Shown: positions 1 to 6,223 of the stretch, in pieces | Position numbering within the stretch: the first letter of the stretch is position 1 | How the letters are laid out: each line of letters begins with the position of its first letter | Origin: an uncultured Thomasclavelia sp. | GTDB lineage: Bacteria; Bacillota_I; Bacilli_A; Erysipelotrichales; Coprobacillaceae | Assembly (NCBI GenBank): GCA_910588165.1 | Contig: CAJUOR010000032.1 | Coordinates: 1 to 18,097, forward strand | Length of the DNA stretch: 18,097 bases | Direction of reading: 5' to 3' | The notes under the pieces: model-generated | Told to the model about the DNA's origin: nothing | Database searches by the model: none | Seen by the model: only the letters and a program-made list of their open reading frames with translations | Position numbers and translations under genes: made by a program

Positions 1-968
1 AGCGTATTTTAAAGCTACAAACTGAAAATGTGGATACATTGAGCCGTCTATTTGGTTTAAATGAAGAAAATATAGCTATTATCGAACAGGCTTATCAGAT
101 TGAGATAATCTGTCGCCAAGACGAATTAGTGTTGAAGGATTGTGATGAAAAGGCATATCAGTCAATCAGTGGCTTGTTGAAGTTATTGTTAGCATTATGT
201 CAAGAGGGTAAAAGCTTTTCAAGTGGCGATATGTTATATGCCATCTCTTTAGAAAAACAAGGAAAGCTATATGAAATCAGTCAATTTTACCATCAACCAA
301 TCGCTAGAACAATTAACGGTAAGACCATTTATCCTAAAACATTGGGGCAGCAGGCTTATTTAAAAGCGTTAAAGAAAGAAGATATTGTTTTTGGCATTGG
401 TCCGGCAGGAACCGGTAAGACGTATCTTGCGGTTGTTTTTGCGGTCAGTGCTTTAAAGAAAAATGAAGTAAAGCGAATTATTTTAACCCGTCCGGCAGTT
501 GAAGCCGGAGAAAACCTAGGTTTTTTACCCGGTGATTTAAAAGAGAAGGTAGATCCGTATTTAAGACCGTTATATGATGCTTTATATGATATGTTAGGCA
601 TGGAGCAAGTTGAACGTTTAATGGAAAAAGGCGTGATTGAAATAGCCCCATTAGCTTATATGCGTGGAAGAACGTTAGAAGATGCTTATGTCATTTTAGA
701 TGAAGCACAAAATACGACAGATGCTCAAATGAAGATGTTTTTGACACGTCTAGGCTTTAGGTCAAAAATGATTGTAACCGGTGATGTTACCCAAATTGAC
801 TTGCCTAAAGGGATTCATTCGGGTTTAAAAACGGCGATGGAAATTCTTAAGGATATTCGAGGAATTTCATTTGTTCATCTGAGTGCTTTAGATGTTGTCA
901 GACACCCGGTTGTCGCTAGAATTATCGAGCGCTACGAAATGCGAGGAAATACAAAAAAAGACGATTAA
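1..968 (+). CDS. phoH: PhoH-family ATPase, 5' end cut by window
   Basis: A P-loop ATPase of the PhoH family; the family is often linked to RNA metabolism, but the exact substrate is not settled. The reading frame is open from base 3 to the TAA at 966-968. A GTG lies at 30, but the codons before it read like normal PhoH N-terminal sequence (RILKLQTEN leading into VDTLSRLFG), so the true start is probably just upstream of the window. Visible motifs are Walker A GPAGTGKT (near base 400), the family-typical RPAVEAGENLGFLPG stretch and Walker B VILDEAQN (near base 692), followed by a sensor region with TGDVTQIDLP. It covers about 320 residues, full length for the family bar a few residues. The usual partner ybeY does not follow; the next gene is convergent. 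The last codons form one arm of the terminator. Confidence 0.93.
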   Translation, partial: RILKLQTENVDTLSRLFGLNEENIAIIEQAYQIEIICRQDELVLKDCDEKAYQSISGLLKLLLALCQEGKSFSSGDMLYAISLEKQGKLYEISQFYHQPIARTINGKTIYPKTLGQQAYLKALKKEDIVFGIGPAGTGKTYLAVVFAVSALKKNEVKRIILTRPAVEAGENLGFLPGDLKEKVDPYLRPLYDALYDMLGMEQVERLMEKGVIEIAPLAYMRGRTLEDAYVILDEAQNTTDAQMKMFLTRLGFRSKMIVTGDVTQIDLPKGIHSGLKTAMEILKDIRGISFVHLSALDVVRHPVVARIIERYEMRGNTKKDD

Positions 969-981
969 TTCGTCTTTTTTT
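953..981. terminator. Bidirectional intrinsic terminator between phoH and the 103-aa gene
   Basis: A perfect 12-bp inverted repeat: arm 953-964, a 5-nt loop at 965-969, arm 970-981. The core is AAGACGA/TCGTCTT with an A-tract on the left and a T-tract on the right, so a U-tract follows the hairpin on both strands. It overlaps the stop codons of both convergent genes. The same AAGACG/CGTCTTTTTTT core recurs in the terminator at 15956-15981. Confidence 0.85.
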
Positions 982-1291
982 AATCATCTGGTAATTGAAA
1001 GTACAATGAGTTAATGTGACTTTCAAAAACTTTAGATGTGAATGCGTTGCATTGGCAGTCATCACAGTCACCATCCCAACCATCACTCATGAAAGCTAAG
1101 ACCTCTTCGATTCTATCATCTTCGATTTGAAGAGTCGCATACACTTCACCATATTCGCCATAATCTCTGACAGGTGAAATCGACACACTGTGAACGCCAT
1201 GCGCCTTAACTTGCTTGAAAGCCTCTACAAAGGCATTGTAATCATCTTCCTTATAGCTGACAAGGAAAATATGCATCATTGCTAATTTCAT
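980..1291 (-). CDS. Conserved-looking hypothetical protein, 103 aa, with CxxCxC cluster
   Basis: I do not recognise this protein. The start at 1291 is set by a GGAGGAG ribosome binding site six bases upstream. The N-terminal half alternates strand- and helix-like segments (KLAMMHIFLVSY, a helix over residues 16-30, then YATLQIEDDRIEEVLAFM), which suggests a small ferredoxin-like alpha/beta fold; a distant likeness to PII-like nucleotide-binding proteins is only an impression. Residues 70-81 are very acidic and contain C76, C79 and C81 in a CxxCxC arrangement with aspartates around them, a possible metal site. It has no signal peptide and no membrane segment, so it is probably cytoplasmic. It is a single gene with its own promoter, convergent with phoH and divergent from the MGMT-like gene. 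Confidence 0.72.
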   Translation of the reverse strand: MKLAMMHIFLVSYKEDDYNAFVEAFKQVKAHGVHSVSISPVRDYGEYGEVYATLQIEDDRIEEVLAFMSDGWDGDCDDCQCNAFTSKVFESHINSLYFQLPDD

Positions 1292-1310
1292 ATAAATCTC
1301 CTCCGCAATT

Positions 1311-1340
1311 ATTATAGCATATTTTAGCCTTTTGTGATAA
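1311..1340 (-). promoter_or_regulatory. Promoter of the 103-aa gene
   Basis: On the minus strand there is a perfect TATAAT (1316-1311) preceded by TGC, giving an extended -10. TTATCA lies at 1340-1335 as a 4/6 match to the -35 box, with an 18-bp spacer. The GGAGGAG ribosome binding site and the ATG at 1291 follow closely, giving a very short leader. Confidence 0.65.
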
Positions 1341-1365
1341 CATAGTATTTGAGGTGAGTGCGATG

Positions 1366-1680
1366 ATGGAAGAAATGTCTTATTTAGTCTTGGAAATCGT
1401 CAAAGAAATTCCTAAAGGCAAAGTCGTCAGCTACAAACAGTTAGCAAAAATGGCAGGGTATCCTAAAAATGCTCGACTTGTCGGAAAAATTATGAGTAAC
1501 GCAGACTATTTTGGCAATTATCCATGTTATCGTGTTTTACATAGTGACGGAAGTTTGGTTCCTTTTTGGCAAGAGCAACGAGCTTTACTAGAGGCAGAAG
1601 GTGTCAGCTTTTTGGCAAATGGGAAAGTCAATATGAGAAAGTGTCAATGGGAGAAGGAAAATGGAAATCAGATTAGCTAA
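1366..1680 (+). CDS. MGMT-family / alkyltransferase-like (ATL) DNA-binding protein
   Basis: A 104-residue protein equal to the C-terminal DNA-binding domain of O6-methylguanine-DNA methyltransferase, without the N-terminal domain. This size is typical of alkyltransferase-like proteins, which bind alkylated guanine and pass it to nucleotide excision repair. Family marks are IPKGKVVSYKQLAKMAG (recognition helix region), NARLVGKIMS with the arginine finger, and the active-site segment PCYRVLHSDG. The Cys (C54) is present where many ATLs carry Trp, but the following catalytic His of PCHR is Tyr (Y55), so methyl transfer is doubtful. I chose the ATG at 1366, seven bases after the GAGGTGAG site at 1351-1358; an ATG at 1363 and a GTG at 1354 are less well placed. 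The gene overlaps the next one by 20 bp, so they are probably translated together. Confidence 0.8.
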   Translation: MEEMSYLVLEIVKEIPKGKVVSYKQLAKMAGYPKNARLVGKIMSNADYFGNYPCYRVLHSDGSLVPFWQEQRALLEAEGVSFLANGKVNMRKCQWEKENGNQIS

Positions 1681-2173
1681 TGTAAATGATTGTGAAGCTA
1701 TTTTACATATTTTTGCTAAGGCCAAAGCTTATTTAAAAAGCCAAAATATCGATCAATGGCAAAACGGTTATCCTAATAAAGAAAGTACAATGGAAGATAT
1801 TCATCACCAAAACTGTTATGTGTTATGTGATGACAAAGAGGTGATTGCAACAGCCGCTATTATTTTTGATGATGATTCTAATTATCATTATATTGAAAAT
1901 GGTTCTTGGCTTGCGACTTCACCCTATGGGGTAATCCATCGAATTGCCTGTGATCCTAAATATAAAGGACAAGGGTTGGCCAGTATGTTTTTTGAATATG
2001 CCAAATGGCAAGGCAGAACTAAGGATGTGAATAGTTTAAGAGTGGATACGCATGAGAAAAATTTATCTATGCAAAGGTTAGTGGCTAAAAATCAGTTTCA
2101 ATATTGCGGTATAGTTTATATGGCTGATGGCGGTAAGCGTTTTGCGTATGAATACGTATTTGAAAAGGAGTAG
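1661..2173 (+). CDS. GNAT-family N-acetyltransferase
   Basis: A 170-residue single-domain GNAT enzyme that would use acetyl-CoA to acetylate an amine; the substrate cannot be read from the sequence. The fold begins with the typical EIRLANVNDCEAILHIF strand-helix. Motif A is IHRIACDPKYKGQGLASMFF at roughly residues 90-112, with KYKGQG serving as the acetyl-CoA pyrophosphate loop (Lys in place of the usual Arg/Gln). The C-terminal part follows the common pattern THEKNLSMQRLVAKNQFQYCG. The start at 1661 is preceded by GGAGAAGGA and lies inside the end of the MGMT-like gene. The stop at 2171 is only 4 bp before ung, so the three genes form one transcription unit. Confidence 0.88.
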   Translation: MEIRLANVNDCEAILHIFAKAKAYLKSQNIDQWQNGYPNKESTMEDIHHQNCYVLCDDKEVIATAAIIFDDDSNYHYIENGSWLATSPYGVIHRIACDPKYKGQGLASMFFEYAKWQGRTKDVNSLRVDTHEKNLSMQRLVAKNQFQYCGIVYMADGGKRFAYEYVFEKE

Positions 2174-2177
2174 AACA

Positions 2178-2837
2178 ATGGATTTTAAGACATTTGTGGA
2201 AGAACAAAAAAAACAAGAATACTACATAACTTTGAAAGAAAAAATTGATAATGAATATGCTTCAAAAACGATTTTCCCGCCTAAAAAGGAAATTTTCAGA
2301 TGTTTGAATTTAACTTCTTACGATGATGTTAAGGTCGTAATTTTAGGGCAGGATCCTTATCATGAAAAAGGTCAGGCCAACGGACTAGCTTTCTCGGTTA
2401 GACCCAGTGTTCAAGTGCCTCCTAGCTTAGTCAATATTTTTAAAGAGTGTCATGATGATGTAGGCATTCGCATTCCAAATAACGGGGACTTAACCGCTTG
2501 GGCAAAGCAAGGGGTTCTATTATTAAATAATGTTTTAACCGTTCGTGAACATCAGGCCAATTCGCATCGCTTTTACGGCTGGGAAATCTTTACGTTAAAT
2601 GTGGTGAAATTACTTAATGCAAGAGAAAAGCCGATGGTTTTCATTCTTTGGGGTAAGAATGCCATTGAAAAAGAAAAGTATATTGATACAAGTAAGCACT
2701 TAGTTTTAAAGAGTGTTCACCCGTCACCTCTATCTGCTTATCGTGGGTTCTTCGGTTCTAAACCGTTCTCTAAAACCAATGCGTTTTTAGTTAAAACCGG
2801 ACAAGCGCCGATTGACTGGCAAATTCAAGATTTATAG
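2178..2837 (+). CDS. ung: Uracil-DNA glycosylase, family 1
   Basis: A 219-residue family 1 uracil-DNA glycosylase, which removes uracil from DNA and starts base excision repair. The family signatures are intact: GQDPYH at residues 57-62, where D59 is the water-activating aspartate, and HPSPLSAYRGFFG from H181, the minor-groove intercalation loop with the catalytic histidine. Length is normal for the family (about 220-230). The frame is open further upstream, but the ATG at 2178 has an AAGGAG site at 2165-2170 and gives the standard N-terminus, while an earlier start at 2127 would lie deep inside the GNAT gene. It sits 4 bp after the GNAT stop and 11 bp before the next gene. Its pairing with an MGMT-like gene hints at a loose base-damage repair cluster. 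Confidence 0.97.
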   Translation: MDFKTFVEEQKKQEYYITLKEKIDNEYASKTIFPPKKEIFRCLNLTSYDDVKVVILGQDPYHEKGQANGLAFSVRPSVQVPPSLVNIFKECHDDVGIRIPNNGDLTAWAKQGVLLLNNVLTVREHQANSHRFYGWEIFTLNVVKLLNAREKPMVFILWGKNAIEKEKYIDTSKHLVLKSVHPSPLSAYRGFFGSKPFSKTNAFLVKTGQAPIDWQIQDL

Positions 2838-2848
2838 GAGGAAAGATA

Positions 2849-3409
2849 ATGAGAAAAGATTTTGGGGCAAAACCTTATATTTATCCGCAACCGGTATTGA
2901 TTATCGCAAGTTATGATGAGAACAATATTCCCGATGCGATGAATGCTGCATGGGGTGGCATCAGCGAACAAGATGAAATCACCATCTGTTTAGATGATCA
3001 TCATAAAACAACTAAAAATATTTTATTGAAAAAAGCCTTTACGGTTAGTATTGGTGAAGCTTCACAGGTTGTCGCTTGTGACTACTTAGGTGTGGAAAGC
3101 GGTAATCGTGTTAATGACAAAATTGAAAAAGCCGGTTTCCATGTTTCTAAAGCTAAGCATATTGATGCTCCGATGATTGACGAGTTGGCTTTGTGTTTGG
3201 AATGTCGTTTAAAAAGCTATGATGAAAATACGTGTCAGCTTATTGCTCAAATTGTCAATGTGAGTATTGATGAAAGAGTTTTAGATGAAATGGGGAATCT
3301 TGATGTTTCCTTACTTGAACCGCTTGCCTTTGATCCTATCAATAAGACCTATCTTAAATTAGGGGAAATGGTCGGGAAAGCTTTTAAAGATGGTCTAAGT
3401 TTGAAATAG
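2849..3409 (+). CDS. Flavin reductase-like / flavoredoxin-type FMN-binding protein
   Basis: A 186-residue cytoplasmic protein of the flavin reductase-like (FMN-binding split-barrel) family. The opening KPYIYPQPVLIIASYDENN followed by PDAMNAAWGGISEQD matches the family's P-x-P-V-x-(L/I) start and its N-x(2-3)-(A/T)-W segment, which contacts FMN. The middle ACDYLGVESGNRVNDKIEKAGF is also typical (YxGxxSGxxxDKxxxxG). It may act as an electron carrier or flavin reductase; the partner is unknown. A strong AGGAGGAAAG site precedes the ATG at 2849. It is the last gene of the cluster that starts at 1366, 11 bp after ung, and a terminator follows at once. Confidence 0.85.
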   Translation: MRKDFGAKPYIYPQPVLIIASYDENNIPDAMNAAWGGISEQDEITICLDDHHKTTKNILLKKAFTVSIGEASQVVACDYLGVESGNRVNDKIEKAGFHVSKAKHIDAPMIDELALCLECRLKSYDENTCQLIAQIVNVSIDERVLDEMGNLDVSLLEPLAFDPINKTYLKLGEMVGKAFKDGLSLK

Positions 3410-3415
3410 TAGAAG

Positions 3416-3449
3416 CGCTAACTATTGAAAAAATGGTTAGTGTTTTATT
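3416..3449 (+). terminator. Intrinsic terminator after the flavin reductase-like gene
   Basis: An 11-bp stem, CGCTAACTATT (3416-3426) with AATGGTTAGTG (3432-3442), has two G-U wobbles and a short A-rich loop. It is followed by TTTTATTTTT. It closes the 1366-3409 operon. Part of its left arm, CTAACTATTG, is repeated in inverted form at 3530-3539 inside the marR promoter. Confidence 0.7.
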
Positions 3450-3551
3450 TTTGAAAAAAATTGTCAATCCATGCAATTTTAACCAATGCTTTGCATAAGA
3501 TAGTTGGTAGCTTTTATCATATTTGTTGACAATAGTTAGAGGGCAAACTAT
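3420..3551. promoter_or_regulatory. Cluster of ATAGTT/AACTAT half-sites, candidate MarR operators
   Basis: The hexamer ATAGTT, in either orientation, occurs four times: AACTAT 3420-3425, ATAGTT 3500-3505, ATAGTT 3532-3537 and AACTAT 3546-3551. The last two form an inverted repeat with an 8-bp spacer that lies across the spacer and -10 box of the marR promoter. This is the size and place expected of an autoregulatory MarR operator. CTAACTATTG (3418-3427) and CAATAGTTAG (3530-3539) are also a 10-bp inverted pair, and ATTGTCAA (3460-3467) mirrors TTGACAAT (3526-3533). That MarR binds here is an inference. Confidence 0.45.
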
Positions 3552-3554
3552 AAT
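3526..3554 (+). promoter_or_regulatory. Consensus promoter of the marR-ABC operon
   Basis: TTGACA (3526-3531) and TATAAT (3549-3554) are separated by exactly 17 bp, a perfect sigma-A type promoter. An AGGAGG ribosome binding site follows at 3567-3572. A promoter this strong before a MarR-type regulator fits control by repression. Confidence 0.88.
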
Positions 3555-3579
3555 AGAGAAAATGATAGGAGGTGTTATG

Positions 3580-4035
3580 ATGAATAAAGATATGCGTTTC
3601 AATTTGTTATATCGACTAGGGGTATTTTATCATCAGTCTCATCAATACATGAAACAGTATATGGCAGAAGCAGAATTGTTATCAATGGAACAACCACTTG
3701 TTTTATATATGATTATGCGTTCTCAACCGGTTTTACAAAAAGATTTAGCTAAAATGATGCAGGTTCGTCCGGCAACCATTTCTTTACATTTGAAAAGATT
3801 GGAAGCAGAAGGATATATCAAAAAAGAAAGTGGCAGAAATGACAAGCGTCAGACTTTTGTTTCCCTGACAGATAAAGGACAAGCGACTTTACAAAAGGGA
3901 TATGAAAGTGCTTTGGCTTTTTCACATGATATGACATCAGCTCTAAGTGATGAAGAAGTTTTGTTATTGCGAAACCTCATTGATAAGATGTTACAAGCGA
4001 TTAAAGAGAGTAAGGAGGAATCACACCATGTTTAA
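3580..4035 (+). CDS. MarR-family transcriptional regulator
   Basis: A 151-residue winged-helix regulator of the MarR type, which normally works as a dimer and releases DNA when it binds a small phenolic or lipophilic compound or a drug. The core is LYMIMRSQPVLQKDLAKMMQVRPATISLHLKRLEAEGYIKKESGRNDKRQTFVSLTDKGQ: helix-turn-helix over about residues 50-75, then the wing with the DKR motif that is almost invariant in the family. Two adjacent in-frame ATGs occur at 3577 and 3580; 3580 is seven bases from the AGGAGG site and is preferred. A longer open frame upstream would include the promoter and is not used. The gene overlaps the following ABC gene by 8 bp, so it is co-translated with the transporter it probably controls. 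Confidence 0.92.
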   Translation: MNKDMRFNLLYRLGVFYHQSHQYMKQYMAEAELLSMEQPLVLYMIMRSQPVLQKDLAKMMQVRPATISLHLKRLEAEGYIKKESGRNDKRQTFVSLTDKGQATLQKGYESALAFSHDMTSALSDEEVLLLRNLIDKMLQAIKESKEESHHV

Positions 4036-6223
4036 ACTTGGACGCTATTTAAAGCGCTATTGGTACTACATTGTGATGATTGTCGGTTTGTTGTATTTGA
4101 ATGCTCAAACTGAATTGGCGTTACCGGATTATATGTCTAAAATTATTTCGGTTGGGATTCAGTCGGGGGGAATTGAAGATGGTGTTGTTGAGGCAATTGA
4201 TGGTACAACTTATGAACATTTAAAACTTTTGATAGATGACAATGATATGGCGATTGTTGAAGGTAGTTACACATTAGCATCAACAGCTCATAAGGATTAT
4301 CCTAAAGTAGATACCTTATATATTTTAAATGATGATTTAAGTGATGAAGCATATGAAAAGTTAAATCAAGCTTTAACGATGCCTTTATTGGTCAATTATA
4401 TGATGAGTCAGGCGGAATTTTTAGATCAAATGCCTTTTGAAGTGCCTGAAGATATCGATGTGTTTCAATTGTTGGCACTTATGCCTAAAGAACAACTTCA
4501 AGCTATGAAGCAAGAGGCAACCAAGCAGATTGAAGCCATGGGAGATTCAGCGGTTCAAATTGCCGTCGCTAATGCCGTTAAAGACTTATACACACAAATG
4601 GGTAGAGATACGACAGCTATTCAAATGAATTATATCTTCACAATGGGATTACAGATGTTAGGGATTGCCTTAATAGGAACGGCCGCCTTTATTGCAGTTG
4701 CATTTTTAGCTAGTAAAGTTGCTTCGACGATAGCTAAATGGATTAGAAATGATGTTTTTGAGCGAGTAACGTGTTTTGGAAACGCTGAATTTAATCGCTT
4801 TTCAACAGCTTCTTTAATCACTCGAACAACCAATGATGTGCAACAAGTTCAAATGGTTATTACCATGATTCTAAGAATTGTGATTTATGCACCGATTATG
4901 GGCGTTGGGGCAGTGCTTCGTGTCATGGAAAATGATGCCGGTATGACTTGGATTATTGTTTTGACATTAGGTATATTATTAGCTGTGATTCTCACAACTT
5001 TTTCGATTGTTTTACCTAAGTTTAAAATAGTGCAAAAAACAGTTGATAAACTAAACTTAGTTATGCGTGAAAACTTATCCGGTATGATGGTTATCCGAGC
5101 TTTCGGAAATCAAAAAGAGGCAGCTAATCGTTTTGATGAAGCTAATACAGCGATGACAAAACTTAATTTATTTGTTAACCGTGTGATGAATTCGGTCATG
5201 CCTTTGATGATGTTTATTCTTAACTGTATTTCTTTGTTGATTATTTGGGTAGGCGGGCATCAAATTGATTACGGCTATACAAATATCGGAGATATGATGG
5301 CGTTTATGCAATATTCAATGCAGATTATTATGTCCTTTGTTATGATTGCGATGATTTTTGTGATGTTGCCTCGTGCTAGTGTTGCCTGTGACCGTATATT
5401 TGAAGTTTTGGAAACAGAACCATTAGTTAAAGAACCTAAGCAAGCTTTACCGTTGAAAGAAGAAATGAGAGGTGTAGTTTCTTTTGAAGATGTCAGCTTT
5501 TCATATCCCGGAGCAAATGAAGAGGTACTAAGTCACATTAGCTTTGAGGCAAGTCCGGGTAAAACAACAGCAATTATCGGCTCTACAGGTTCCGGAAAAT
5601 CAACGATTATTCAGTTAATTCCACGTTTCTTTGATGTAACTTCCGGTTCTATTAAAGTTGATGGCGTGGATATTCGAAATGTGGCAAGCGATGATTTAAG
5701 ACAAAGAATAGGTTTGGTCTTACAAAAGGGTGTTCTTTTCTCCGGAACGATTGCATCTAATTTACGTTTTGGTGATGAAAAGGCAAGTCATGAAAAATTA
5801 TTAGAGGTATCTCGCATTGCTCAGGCAGAAGATTTTATTTTAGAAAAGCCAAAAGGTTTAGAAGAAGAAATCGCTCAAGGTGGAACAAATGTTTCAGGTG
5901 GACAAAAGCAGCGTTTAAGCATTGCCAGAGCTTTAGTTAAAAATCCGGAAATTCTAATTTTTGACGATAGCTTCTCGGCTTTGGACTTTAAGACAGATGC
6001 TAAATTACGTAAGGAATTAAATGAATTAACTCGTCAAAATAAACAGACCGTCATCATTGTCGGACAGCGTATCAGTACGATTATGCACGCTGATGAAATT
6101 ATTGTGTTAGATGAAGGTAAAATCGTCGGGAAAGGAAAACATGAAGAACTATTAAAAGAATGTGAAGTATATCAAGAAATTGCATATTCACAATTATCGA
6201 AGGAGGAATTGAACCATGAGTAA
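4028..6223 (+). CDS. ABC half-exporter, degenerate-site subunit with large extracytoplasmic domain
   Basis: A 731-residue type IV ABC exporter half: an N-terminal six-helix membrane domain and a C-terminal nucleotide-binding domain. TM1 lies near residues 13-33 and TM2 only near 200-230; about 160 mainly hydrophilic, acidic residues between them form an external domain, as in BmrD/EfrD-type subunits. Walker A is GSTGSGKST (518-526) and the signature VSGGQ (622-626) is standard. The Walker B position that should be catalytic Glu is Asp (D647, IFDD) and the H-loop His is Gln (Q680, VGQR). This subunit therefore supplies a good signature but a non-hydrolysing site. The start at 4028 follows AAGGAGGA at 4012-4019; the frame is open further upstream but lies inside marR. 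It overlaps the partner gene by 8 bp. The likely job is drug or lipid export; the substrate is unknown. Confidence 0.93.
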   Translation: MFKLGRYLKRYWYYIVMIVGLLYLNAQTELALPDYMSKIISVGIQSGGIEDGVVEAIDGTTYEHLKLLIDDNDMAIVEGSYTLASTAHKDYPKVDTLYILNDDLSDEAYEKLNQALTMPLLVNYMMSQAEFLDQMPFEVPEDIDVFQLLALMPKEQLQAMKQEATKQIEAMGDSAVQIAVANAVKDLYTQMGRDTTAIQMNYIFTMGLQMLGIALIGTAAFIAVAFLASKVASTIAKWIRNDVFERVTCFGNAEFNRFSTASLITRTTNDVQQVQMVITMILRIVIYAPIMGVGAVLRVMENDAGMTWIIVLTLGILLAVILTTFSIVLPKFKIVQKTVDKLNLVMRENLSGMMVIRAFGNQKEAANRFDEANTAMTKLNLFVNRVMNSVMPLMMFILNCISLLIIWVGGHQIDYGYTNIGDMMAFMQYSMQIIMSFVMIAMIFVMLPRASVACDRIFEVLETEPLVKEPKQALPLKEEMRGVVSFEDVSFSYPGANEEVLSHISFEASPGKTTAIIGSTGSGKSTIIQLIPRFFDVTSGSIKVDGVDIRNVASDDLRQRIGLVLQKGVLFSGTIASNLRFGDEKASHEKLLEVSRIAQAEDFILEKPKGLEEEIAQGGTNVSGGQKQRLSIARALVKNPEILIFDDSFSALDFKTDAKLRKELNELTRQNKQTVIIVGQRISTIMHADEIIVLDEGKIVGKGKHEELLKECEVYQEIAYSQLSKEELNHE

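Noticed and set aside
356..601. 81-residue minus-strand open frame inside phoH
   Set aside because: Lies wholly within a well-supported gene, has no ribosome binding site and no family features.
2127..2177. Upstream in-frame extension of ung
   Set aside because: It overlaps the GNAT gene and lacks a ribosome binding site; the start at 2178 has AAGGAG at the right distance and gives the normal Ung N-terminus.
3384..3602. 72-residue minus-strand open frame across the marR promoter
   Set aside because: Covers a terminator and a consensus promoter on the plus strand, with low-complexity hydrophobic sequence and no Shine-Dalgarno support.
3947..4027. N-terminal extension of the first ABC subunit
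   Set aside because: The extra 27 residues are the shifted frame of marR; AAGGAGGA points to the ATG at 4028.
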